From NCBI GenBank assembly GCA_007123785.1, contig SLGL01000390.1, forward strand, positions 1 through 11,715: 11,715 bases of DNA, written 5' to 3'. Source of the DNA: Balneolaceae bacterium (GTDB lineage Bacteria > Bacteroidota > Rhodothermia > Balneolales > Balneolaceae). Numbering within the stretch: the first letter of the stretch is position 1; each line of letters opens with the position of its first letter. This document shows positions 1 through 6,668 of the stretch, in pieces. The position numbers and the translations under genes are program-made. The notes under the pieces are model-generated. The model did not search any database. It worked only from the letters and a program-made list of their open reading frames with translations, and was not told the origin of the DNA.

Positions 1-238
1 TTTACTTTACAACCGTTCGTTTACAGAGTAAAATGGTTGGGCACTATTGCGGAATTTCGCTGTTTCTGCGGTAACCATCTTCGACAGATTGATTTTCCAT
101 TATCAAACCGACTTCATTATGTTAGCATTTAAGCGTTTGCTTGTTATCATTGCAAGAGAACGAAACATTCTGTAAGCAATTGAAAGCTGACAGCTTTTTG
201 CTACTGATATCAGACTAAACTAAACCGTTGAACTCGTT
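1..238. other. Leader region upstream of the first gene, no gene seen
   Basis: AT-rich non-coding stretch before the first SelA-like gene. I find no convincing coding frame or RNA gene. A short perfect inverted repeat (AAAGCT, 3-nt loop, AGCTTT) lies at 183-197 and is followed by two more T. It could be a weak terminator for something to the left, but the stem is only 6 bp. No clear Bacteroidota -33/-7 promoter pair (TTTG, TAnnTTTG) was found, so the start site of the gene at 239 is not placed. Confidence 0.5.
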
Positions 239-1450
239 ATGTTAAGCCGCAGAAAACTTTTAAGCCTTCTCGCCGCATTTCCGTATACCGGCTGGATGAT
301 CGGAAAAGCCGGGAATGAAACAAAAAAAAATGATCGTATAGACATGATTTCACAAAGAGATTTTTTCAAAGAGCTCGGGGTCAGGCGGTTTATCAATGGC
401 CAGGGAACCATCACCACGCTTTCCGGTTCATTAATGCCCCCTGAAGTACTCGATGCCATTCAGTTTGCATCGCGTGATTTTGTAAAGCTGATTGAACTGA
501 ATGAAAAAGTTGGTAATCGGATCGCGGAGATGCTCAATTGTGAAGATGCACACGTAACGGCAGGAGCAGCTTCTGCTATTCAGCTTGCCGTTGCGGCTTC
601 CATCACTGGCAATGACCGCGAGAAAGTGAGGCAGATCCCGAATATTCCCGGCCCCAATAAAGAGGTGGTAATGCCCAAAAATCACCGTATATATGAGCAG
701 CAATTTACAGCGTGCGGTGTGAAAATTGTGGAAGCCGATGGGCCTGAAGAGCTGGAAAAATCGATCAATGAAAATACGGTGATTGGATTTTATTTTAATG
801 CATCGCCCCACCAAAGCATCTCCAGAGAAGAGTTTGTAGAGATATGCAGAAGTAAAAATATCCCTTCATTCAACGATGCTGCGGCTGATGTTCCTCCTGT
901 GGAAAATCTTTTCAAATATATTGAAATGGGGTTCGACCTGGTTACATTTTCCGGCGGCAAGGCCATTCGCGGACCCCAGAGTGCGGGTTTGCTGTTTGGT
1001 AAAAAAGAACTGATTGAAGCAGCCAGACTGAACCACAGTCCCTACGGTTCTATTGGCAGGGGAATGAAGGTAAACAAAGAAGAGGTGATCGCTATGATGG
1101 TAGCTCTTGAAAGATATCTCGAAAATGATCATGAAAAGGAGTGGAAAATGTGGGAGCAGTGGGTGGAAAAAATTGCTGAAAAAATGCAAACTATTCCATC
1201 GGTCCAAACTGAAATGTTTGTCCCTGAAGTAGCCAATCATGTGCCGCACCTTCGCATCACATGGGACCCGCAGAAAATTGAGATCACTTCTGCTGAAGTG
1301 CAGGAAACATTAAGCAAAGGAGAGCCAGCTATCGAAATTTTCAGCCGGGATGAAGCGCTGGAGCTGAATGTGTTCATGATGAAACCCGGTGAACCCGAAA
1401 TTGTGGGCAATCAAATCGAAAAAATATTGGAAAAGGCAATCAGGAGTTGA
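239..1450 (+). CDS. SelA-fold PLP-dependent enzyme with Tat leader (paralog 1)
   Basis: 403-residue aminotransferase-fold protein of the SelA-like branch that includes D-glucosaminate-6-phosphate ammonia-lyase (DgaE). The probable Schiff-base lysine is K241 in the motif FSGGKAIRGPQSAGLLFG; the motif FNDAAADVPP (about 211-220) supplies an acidic residue (probably D213) likely to face the PLP ring nitrogen. The conserved C-terminal motifs HVPHLRITW and GEPEIVGNQI are also present. The N-terminus MLSRRKLLSLLAAF has a twin-arginine motif (R4-R5) followed by a hydrophobic stretch, suggesting Tat export of a folded, PLP-loaded enzyme; no clean cleavage site is seen, so it may stay anchored. True selenocysteine synthase is unlikely: there is a leader in place of the usual N-terminal domain and no selenium genes lie nearby. 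A PLP lyase or aminotransferase role is inferred, substrate unknown. It is paralogous to the gene at 10420. A run of nine A at 322-330 lies in the linker codons. Confidence 0.85.
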   Translation: MLSRRKLLSLLAAFPYTGWMIGKAGNETKKNDRIDMISQRDFFKELGVRRFINGQGTITTLSGSLMPPEVLDAIQFASRDFVKLIELNEKVGNRIAEMLNCEDAHVTAGAASAIQLAVAASITGNDREKVRQIPNIPGPNKEVVMPKNHRIYEQQFTACGVKIVEADGPEELEKSINENTVIGFYFNASPHQSISREEFVEICRSKNIPSFNDAAADVPPVENLFKYIEMGFDLVTFSGGKAIRGPQSAGLLFGKKELIEAARLNHSPYGSIGRGMKVNKEEVIAMMVALERYLENDHEKEWKMWEQWVEKIAEKMQTIPSVQTEMFVPEVANHVPHLRITWDPQKIEITSAEVQETLSKGEPAIEIFSRDEALELNVFMMKPGEPEIVGNQIEKILEKAIRS

Positions 1451-1469
1451 TGTGATAAATTTTCACATC
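1449..1469. repeat. Perfect 7-bp inverted repeat over the stop codon of the first gene
   Basis: GATGTGA (1449-1455) and TCACATC (1463-1469) are perfect reverse complements separated by the 7-nt TAAATTT. The left arm shares two bases with the TGA stop of the SelA-like gene. It could be a transcript-end hairpin, although no T-tract follows. The inner TGTGA...TCACA resembles a CRP/FNR-type operator, but with a 7-base spacer where CRP has 6. The inverted repeat is seen directly; its role is undecided. Confidence 0.55.
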
Positions 1470-1770
1470 TGCTATCCTTTAATCCATTATTTTTTGAATT
1501 ATACAGGTTCATTTTATCTGAAAACAATCTGTTTAATAAAGGCGGATAATTTTAAAATTTGCAAAACCTTTATTTAATTCTGTTATTCAATGATGGAAGT
1601 AATGAACTTTTCAAGTTAAGAAAGGGTGCATCAACGGTAGTATTTATGATCATGTAAAAGGGCAGATACATTTTTGATGTAGTTACACTCGTTCGTGGTT
1701 TCAATGAGGGGTAAAATGTCGTATAGCCTGTACATTTATATATAACAACCTTAACAAGGTTTATGACGTT
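1451..1770. other. 320-base AT-rich intergenic gap with inverted repeats
   Basis: No gene is supported here: the one open frame running through it begins inside the previous gene and has no family-like content. Besides the inverted repeat at the stop codon, it holds AATAAAGG (1535-1542) matched by CCTTTATT (1567-1574), with a self-complementary AATTTTAAAATT (1548-1559) in the loop. These fit a transcription end for the first gene. The rest (about 1580-1770) probably carries the promoter and leader of the amidohydrolase operon, but I cannot assign promoter boxes with confidence. AAGG at 1756-1759 is a possible weak ribosome binding site for the start at 1771. Confidence 0.5.
1535..1574 (+). 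terminator. Possible terminator hairpin after the SelA-like gene
   Basis: An 8-bp perfect inverted repeat (AATAAAGG / CCTTTATT) encloses a 24-nt loop that is itself partly self-complementary. The 3' arm runs into TTTAATTCTG, a poor T-tract, and the stem is A/T-rich, so termination is only possible. Its location about 85 bases after the stop and well before the next gene supports the reading. Confidence 0.25.
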
Positions 1771-3051
1771 ATGAATATGTTGGATTCGACTAATCTGTTG
1801 CTCAGTCAGGGATTAATATTTTTTTTCTTTCTTCTCTGTATTCCGCTGCTTGCACACGCACAGCAATACGATCTACTCTTAAAGGGAGGGCATTTAATTG
1901 ACCCAAAAAATGAAATTGACTCCCCTTTTGATATCGCTGTAAAAAATGGGGAAATTGCTAGGGTAGCCGAGAATATTCACGCCGAAGATGCTGAAAAAGT
2001 TGTGAACATTGAAGGTTACTTCGTCACACCCGGCCTGATTGATATTCACGGACACCATTTTTTCGGTACCGAGCCAAACGCTTACCTCAGTAACAGTTTT
2101 ACAGCCCTGGCCCCGGACGGTTTCACCTTCCGTGCAGGAGTAACCACGGCCGTGGATGTGGGCGGCCCGGGCTGGACCGATTTCAGGCTGTTTAAAGAAC
2201 AGGTGATTGACCGCTCTCAAACCAGGGTACTTGCTTTCATCAATATAGTTGGAGTGGGAATGAAGGGTGTGGTTCCATACGAGCAAAATTTAAACGATAT
2301 GGATCCCAAAATGACCGCTCTGGTTGCGAATCAGTTTCCTGAGATTGTGGGTGTGAAAATTGCACATTACACCGGCCATGAGTGGGAGCCGTACCGTCGC
2401 GCTGTTGAAGCCGCAGAGGCTGCCGGAATTCCGGTAATGGTTGATTTTGGCGGGGCGGATCCGCCGCTGCCCCTTGAAGAGCTATTCTTCGATATTCTCA
2501 GGGCCGGCGACATTTACACACACGCTTATGGTGGTGGGGTTACAGCTCACGGCGGGCGGCAGTCTATAACCGATGAAAACGGGATACTGAGGCCGCGAAT
2601 GCTGGAAGCACAGGAGCACGGTATTATTTTTGATGTAGGCCATGGCGGCGGCAGCTTTTTTTATGATGTTGCGGTTCCTGCCACAGAGCAGGGTTTGTGG
2701 CCCAATACCATCAGCACTGACCTGCATACCGGAAGCATGAATGCGGGGATGAAGGATATGCTTAATGTGGTGTCGAAATTCCTGAATCTGGGTATGTCTT
2801 TGCCCGATGTGGTCAAAGCTTCTACGTGGAAGCCAGCCCAGGTTATTCAGCGCGAAGATCTTGGCCATCTGAGCGAAGGAGCAGTGGCTGACATTGCTGT
2901 ATTCAGCCTCGAAGATGGCGAATTTGGATTTGTGGATTCCAGGGGTGTGGTAAAACCGGGAACTCAAAAACTGTACATAGAACTTACACTTCGGGAAGGA
3001 AGGGTTGTCTGGGATTTAAACGGACTGGCAGCGCCCGCCTGGGGTGAATAA
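1771..3051 (+). CDS. Exported COG3964-type amidohydrolase (paralog 1)
   Basis: 426-residue metal-dependent hydrolase of the amidohydrolase superfamily, close to COG3964 enzymes once misnamed dihydroorotases, one of which (Atu3266) is known to deacetylate acetyl-(R)-mandelate. A Sec signal peptide spans about 1-30 and ends LLAHA before QQYD. The TIM-barrel motifs are all visible: HxH at H93/H95 (LIDIHGHHF), the probable carboxylated lysine K196 (VGVKIAHY), H251 (YTHAYGGG), H291 (VGHGGGSF) and D317 (STDLHTGSM). The segment PVMVDFGGADPP has Asp225 where related enzymes, as I recall them, have the beta-5 metal-ligand His (MVHVGEPP). The C-terminal motif REGRVVWDLNG closes the small beta domain. 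Likely a periplasmic deacylase or amidohydrolase acting before the PLP enzyme; substrate unknown. The start at M1 is chosen over M3 by its position relative to AAGG. Paralog at 4180. Confidence 0.87.
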   Translation: MNMLDSTNLLLSQGLIFFFFLLCIPLLAHAQQYDLLLKGGHLIDPKNEIDSPFDIAVKNGEIARVAENIHAEDAEKVVNIEGYFVTPGLIDIHGHHFFGTEPNAYLSNSFTALAPDGFTFRAGVTTAVDVGGPGWTDFRLFKEQVIDRSQTRVLAFINIVGVGMKGVVPYEQNLNDMDPKMTALVANQFPEIVGVKIAHYTGHEWEPYRRAVEAAEAAGIPVMVDFGGADPPLPLEELFFDILRAGDIYTHAYGGGVTAHGGRQSITDENGILRPRMLEAQEHGIIFDVGHGGGSFFYDVAVPATEQGLWPNTISTDLHTGSMNAGMKDMLNVVSKFLNLGMSLPDVVKASTWKPAQVIQREDLGHLSEGAVADIAVFSLEDGEFGFVDSRGVVKPGTQKLYIELTLREGRVVWDLNGLAAPAWGE

Positions 3052-3126
3052 GTGGATAGTGAACCATTGAAGGCTTACAGCAGAATTTTTTTTTAACCAC
3101 ACATATTTTTAAACAACCTGATTTTT

Positions 3127-3606
3127 ATGAAAACAGTTAAAAATCACTCCTCGCGGCGGACAGCAATCCGGTCGATTTTTGCAGCGGTACTGGGCGGTAC
3201 TGCAGGGATTTTTGGTGTGTCACGGGCAGAATCTTCTTCCGGTAAAAAAGTGAAACTGGCAGAAAAAGAGTCATCCTCCCAGCCGCTGATTGCCCAGCAT
3301 GTGGTTCACGGAAACCTTGTATTTGTGAAGGGAATGGGTGCGCACGATGAACCCGACATCAAAAGGGCTACCACCATTGCCCTCGATCAGATCGAACGGG
3401 AACTGGAAAATGCCGGGAGTTCAATGAATAATGCGCTTCAGGCAACCGTTTTCCTTGCTAATATCCGCGACTATGATGCCATGAACGAAGCGTACAGGGG
3501 AAGGTTCGGTGATAATCCTCCTGCGCGCTCAACGGTGGCCTGTTATAAGGGAATTCCGGGGAATTCTCTTGTTGAAATCGACTGCATTGCGGCACTTCAG
3601 CGATGA
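3127..3606 (+). CDS. RidA-family imine deaminase with Tat leader (tandem copy 1)
   Basis: 159-residue protein: an N-terminal leader followed by a single RidA (YjgF/YER057c/UK114) domain at about 53-157. RidA proteins form trimers that hydrolyse enamine/imine intermediates released by PLP enzymes, giving keto acid and ammonia. The carboxylate-binding Arg of RidA (E. coli R105) is present as R134 in PPARSTVACY, and the conserved acid (E. coli E120) is E150 in VEIDCIA, so imine hydrolysis is plausible. The leader has a twin arginine (SSRRTAIRS, R10-R11), a hydrophobic Gly/Ala-rich stretch and a likely cleavage after VSRA (residue 34), typical of Tat substrates. It starts 75 bases after the amidohydrolase and 44 before a second RidA gene, so co-transcription is likely. 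A RidA with an export leader is unusual, since the family is normally cytosolic. Confidence 0.85.
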   Translation: MKTVKNHSSRRTAIRSIFAAVLGGTAGIFGVSRAESSSGKKVKLAEKESSSQPLIAQHVVHGNLVFVKGMGAHDEPDIKRATTIALDQIERELENAGSSMNNALQATVFLANIRDYDAMNEAYRGRFGDNPPARSTVACYKGIPGNSLVEIDCIAALQR

Positions 3607-3650
3607 TAAACTAAATACTTATCCATTCTTAACCACTTAAATTATACCAC

Positions 3651-4148
3651 ATGAAAGTTACTGAAACCAAAACATCCAGAAAATCAGCCCTGAAATCGAT
3701 GTTTGCAGCCGTGGTATCAGCAGGGGCAGGCTTGCTGGGTGTATCAAAAGCCGATGCTTCCGATTTAAACAACAAAGATACATCCATCAAAAAGATTCCG
3801 GGCCAAAAACAATCGGAATCCGGCCGGCAGCCGCTTTTTTCGAGTGTGGTTGTTCACGACGGCCTGGTGTATGTAGCTGGAAAAGGGGAGCATGGCGAAG
3901 GAGATATCACCGTACATACAACCTCGGTACTTGATCAGATTCAAGCTGAACTGGAAGGAGTGGGCTCCTCGATGGAAAAAGTGCTGAAAGTAAATGTTTA
4001 CCTCCACGATATGCGCGATTACGATGAGATGAATGCAGCTTATCGCGGCCGGTTTGGGGACAGTCCGCCTGTTCGTTCTACGGTTGCCTGCTACAACGGT
4101 ATTCCCGGAAACTCCCTGGTTGAAATCGACTGCATCGCAGCACTCTGA
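3651..4148 (+). CDS. RidA-family imine deaminase with Tat-like leader (tandem copy 2)
   Basis: 165-residue tandem paralog of the preceding gene. The RidA domain covers about 59-165, with the key residues R142 (PPVRSTVACY) and E158 (VEIDCIA) retained. The two copies are nearly identical over the last 40 residues (RDYD.MN.AYRGRFGD to the C-terminus) and diverge in the linker. The leader is clearly homologous (SRKSALKSMFAAVVSAGAGLLG), but the twin arginine is Arg-Lys (R10-K11). Tat tolerates Lys-Arg better than Arg-Lys, so this copy may export poorly or use another route. Cleavage is likely near ADA (residue 36). It lies 44 bases after copy 1 and 31 before the second amidohydrolase, in an apparent operon. 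Since RidA proteins form trimers, mixed trimers of the two copies are possible (inference). Confidence 0.83.
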   Translation: MKVTETKTSRKSALKSMFAAVVSAGAGLLGVSKADASDLNNKDTSIKKIPGQKQSESGRQPLFSSVVVHDGLVYVAGKGEHGEGDITVHTTSVLDQIQAELEGVGSSMEKVLKVNVYLHDMRDYDEMNAAYRGRFGDSPPVRSTVACYNGIPGNSLVEIDCIAAL

Positions 4149-4179
4149 TTGATTACGGCAATCTTAAAATAACAGAACC

Positions 4180-5439
4180 ATGACCCGAAAATATTTCCAT
4201 CACCGGTTTTTGCTCATTCTCCCGTTGATCCTTCTGATCGTCATGCCGGTTCAAAGCCTGGCACAAAACTACGACCTGTTACTGAAAGGTGGCCATGTAA
4301 TCGATCCGAAAAATGAGATAGACGCACCCCGTGATGTTGCCATCAAAGACGGAATCATTGCAAGGGTTGCTCAGGATATTTCTGAAGAAAGTGCAGAACG
4401 AGTGGTGGATGCAAGCGGCCTCTACATCACTCCGGGACTGATTGATATACACAGCCACAATTACCACGGTACCGTTCCGAACCGTTCGTGGAGTAACAGT
4501 TTTGGATCTTTGCCGCCTGACGGTTTTACGTTTCGCTCCGGTGTAACTACCACGGTTGATGTGGGCGGTGCAGGCTGGAGAAACTTTCAGCATTTTAAAG
4601 AGCAGGTGATTGACCGTTCCCGAACCCGTGTGCTGGCGTTTATCAATATAGTTGGGGATGGCATGAGCGGTATGCCCGAACAGAATCTGAACGATATGGA
4701 TCCGCGCATGACATCCATCGCAGCCAACCGATTTTCGGAAGTTGTGGGTGTAAAAATTGCTCATTACAGCGGTCACGACTGGGAGCCTTATCACCGAACT
4801 GTAGAAGCCGCTGAGCGTTCCGGAATCCCGGTGATGGTCGATTTTGGCGGAGCGCAACCACCCCTTCCGCTCGATCAGCTGCTGCTTGAAGTCTTGCGGC
4901 CGGGTGATATTTACACTCACGCTTTTGGCGGTGGTGTGGCGGTTCGTCAGGCTGTAACGGATGATGATGGTAACCTGAGGGACGGAATGATGGAGGCGCA
5001 GGAACGCGGAATTATTTTTGATATTGGCCACGGAGGAGGTAGTTTCTTTTACGATGTGGCTGTGCCTGCTACGGAACAAGGGCTCTGGCCGAACACTATC
5101 AGCACCGACCTGCACACCGGCAGTATGAACGACGGTATGAAAGATATGCTCAATGTTGTTTCTAAAATTATGAATCTGGGGATGCCGCTTCAAAAAGCCA
5201 TTGAGGCGTCTACCTGGAAACCTGCACAGGTGATTCAGCGTGAAGATCTGGGCCACCTTAGCGAAGGCGCTGAAGCCGATATTGCGGTACTGAGATTGAA
5301 ACATGGAAATTTCGGTTTTCCAGATGCTCGCGGATATAATATTACCGGAAGCCGTAAACTTGAAGCGGAGTTAACCTTGCGGGAAGGGCGTGTTGTCTGG
5401 GATCTGAACGGCATCGCTGCAACTCCATTTCAAGAATAA
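4180..5439 (+). CDS. Exported COG3964-type amidohydrolase (paralog 2)
   Basis: 419-residue close paralog of the gene at 1771, alignable end to end. Sec signal peptide of about 28 residues, ending QSLA before QNYD. Metal-site residues: H91/H93 (LIDIHSHNYHG), K192 (VGVKIAHY), H247 (YTHAFGGG), H284 (IGHGGGSFF) and D310 (STDLHTGSM). As in paralog 1, the beta-5 position is Asp (D221, PVMVDFGGAQPP) and not the His I expect in characterised COG3964 enzymes. Differences cluster around the substrate-facing loops: HSHNYH replaces HGHHFF after the HxH, and the 255-270 loop is shorter (AVRQAVTDDDG for TAHGGRQSITDENG). The paralogs may therefore act on related but different substrates. It lies 31 bases after a RidA gene and 24 before the RraA-like gene, so it is probably in the same transcript. 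Likely a periplasmic deacylase/amidohydrolase. Confidence 0.87.
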   Translation: MTRKYFHHRFLLILPLILLIVMPVQSLAQNYDLLLKGGHVIDPKNEIDAPRDVAIKDGIIARVAQDISEESAERVVDASGLYITPGLIDIHSHNYHGTVPNRSWSNSFGSLPPDGFTFRSGVTTTVDVGGAGWRNFQHFKEQVIDRSRTRVLAFINIVGDGMSGMPEQNLNDMDPRMTSIAANRFSEVVGVKIAHYSGHDWEPYHRTVEAAERSGIPVMVDFGGAQPPLPLDQLLLEVLRPGDIYTHAFGGGVAVRQAVTDDDGNLRDGMMEAQERGIIFDIGHGGGSFFYDVAVPATEQGLWPNTISTDLHTGSMNDGMKDMLNVVSKIMNLGMPLQKAIEASTWKPAQVIQREDLGHLSEGAEADIAVLRLKHGNFGFPDARGYNITGSRKLEAELTLREGRVVWDLNGIAATPFQE

Positions 5440-5463
5440 GTAATCTGAAACAAATCATCTGTT

Positions 5464-6414
5464 ATGTACGGAAAATCCATCCTTTTTTTATCTCTGATTT
5501 TTTTGTTTTTCACAGTGCAACTTCACGCACAAGCAATCCCTGATGATCATATTGCAGCATCGGTGGAAGAAGTGCTTTACTACACCTCTGAATGGGACGG
5601 TGAGCGCCTGCCAGACGGACGCCCTAAAGTTGATGACGAATGGCTTGAAAGGCTCAAAAATGTAAAAGTGGAGGATGTCTGGCAATACCTGAACGAAATG
5701 GGTTACCGAAATCAGTTTGAAGGTGGTTGGAAAATTCTGCACGAAGATCGCCCGATGGTCGGAAGAGCACTTACTACGCAGTATATGCCCAAGCGCCCAG
5801 ACATCATGGAGAAAAAAGAGCGGGAGGGCCTGGATGCCGGTCATATTGGAGCGATGAACTCCTGGCCTATTGATATGCTGCAAAATGGAGATATCTATCT
5901 TGCTGATTCGTTCGGGAAAATTGCCCAGGGGACACTGATTGGCGACAAGCTCGGAAACTCAATTTTTGCAAATTCAGAAAACGGAGTCATCTTTGACGGA
6001 TCGCTCAGAGATGCAGAAACCCTTGCCAATATCGATGGTTTCAACGCCTTTGTGCGCGGCTGGCACCCTTCGTTCCTGGAAGAGACCATGCTGATGGGAA
6101 TTAATGTGCCGATACGTATCGGAAAGGTAACGGTAATGCCGGGTGATGTTATTCTTGCAAAAAGCATGGGCGTGGTATTTATTCCGCCGCATCTTGTGGA
6201 AGAGATCGTAACCACAGCAGAAATTGTCGCCCTGCGGGATGAGTTTGTACACCAGAGGGTTCGGGAAGGTGTTTATACACCTGGCCAGGTAGATGCGCGG
6301 TGGACCGATGCAATGGAAGAAGATTTCATGGAATGGGTAGAGGACGGCCGTTTGGATCGCCTGCCGGTAACACTGGAAGAAATGCAGGAATTTCTGCAGC
6401 ACCGTACGTGGTAA
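5464..6414 (+). CDS. Exported RraA-like (aldolase/decarboxylase-fold) protein
   Basis: 316-residue protein with a Sec signal peptide (about 1-22, ending QLHA before QAIP), a helical N-terminal extension (about 28-90) and an RraA-like core (about 92-255). The core shows the family's GDKLGN loop (160-165) and the metal/substrate motif DGSLRDAE (178-185) with R182 and D183, then GWHPS and VMPGDVILA. The fold is shared by the RNase E regulator RraA and by 4-hydroxy-4-methyl-2-oxoglutarate/oxaloacetate aldolases; databases often label it dimethylmenaquinone methyltransferase, which is misleading. An exported copy cannot regulate RNase E, so a keto-acid aldolase or decarboxylase role is more likely (inference). 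It follows the second amidohydrolase by 24 bases and appears to be the last gene of that operon. The ~60-residue C-terminal tail after the core is acidic and helical, with no function assigned. Confidence 0.8.
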   Translation: MYGKSILFLSLIFLFFTVQLHAQAIPDDHIAASVEEVLYYTSEWDGERLPDGRPKVDDEWLERLKNVKVEDVWQYLNEMGYRNQFEGGWKILHEDRPMVGRALTTQYMPKRPDIMEKKEREGLDAGHIGAMNSWPIDMLQNGDIYLADSFGKIAQGTLIGDKLGNSIFANSENGVIFDGSLRDAETLANIDGFNAFVRGWHPSFLEETMLMGINVPIRIGKVTVMPGDVILAKSMGVVFIPPHLVEEIVTTAEIVALRDEFVHQRVREGVYTPGQVDARWTDAMEEDFMEWVEDGRLDRLPVTLEEMQEFLQHRTW

Positions 6415-6668
6415 AATCTTTTTTTGAAATTATAATGGGAATTTGATTGCTTAACCCTATAAGGTGATCGGCTACAGAACACACCCCTCGTTCGACAAAT
6501 CAGGCTCCGCCTTTTTGTCTTCACATTTCCCGCTCGAGAGGGGATTATAATTATCTCGAAAAAACTAATTACAAGAATTCTTGCAGAACCCTAATGTAAG
6601 GGGACTCAACCAAAAAACTAACTAATTTAAATATACACAGTCTGATAGCCTGAATTAAACCTCTGCCA
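6415..6668. other. 254-base gap with a nested inverted repeat
   Basis: Non-coding gap separating the RraA-like gene from the symporter. It opens with a seven-T run (6419-6425) just after the stop, preceded by a weak 4-bp hairpin (ACCG-TACG-TGGT, 6401-6412), so transcription may end here. The centre carries the structured element annotated separately (6484-6543). The last ~110 bases are A/T-rich and probably hold the leader of the symporter gene, but I see no confident promoter. Confidence 0.45.
6484..6543. repeat. Nested intergenic palindromic element
   Basis: Outer arms CCCCTC (6484-6489) and GAGGGG (6538-6543) are reverse complements. Inside is a strong hairpin: GACAAA (6494-6499) pairs with TTTGTC (6514-6519), and AGGC (6502-6505) pairs with GCCT (6509-6512) around a 3-nt loop. 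A further TCGAGA (6534-6539) / TCTCGA (6554-6559) pair overlaps the right arm and could form an alternative structure. Its look resembles short dispersed palindromic intergenic repeats, but it could also be a terminator (a five-T run lies within the inner stem) or a regulatory leader for the symporter. Pairing is directly visible; the role is not. Confidence 0.5.

Noticed and set aside
344..1450. Alternative start of the first SelA-like gene at Met36, which would give a leaderless cytosolic form
   Set aside because: The paralog at 10420 has no Met at the matching position and both paralogs have twin-arginine leaders, so the upstream start is better supported.
239..1450. Selenocysteine synthase (selA) identity for the SelA-like genes
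   Set aside because: There are no selB, selC or selD genes nearby, a Tat leader is present, and the active-site segment GGKAIRGPQ matches the ammonia-lyase-like branch. No in-frame TGA read-through is seen in the window.
1389..1577. A 62-codon frame crossing the stop of the first gene
   Set aside because: It starts inside the SelA-like gene and extends into AT-rich intergenic sequence; nothing in it supports a real protein.
4279..5304. A 341-codon open frame on the minus strand opposite the second amidohydrolase
   Set aside because: The sense strand has a full set of amidohydrolase motifs and a signal peptide. The reverse frame translates to a His/Arg-rich sequence with no family-like pattern and is best explained as a codon-use shadow.
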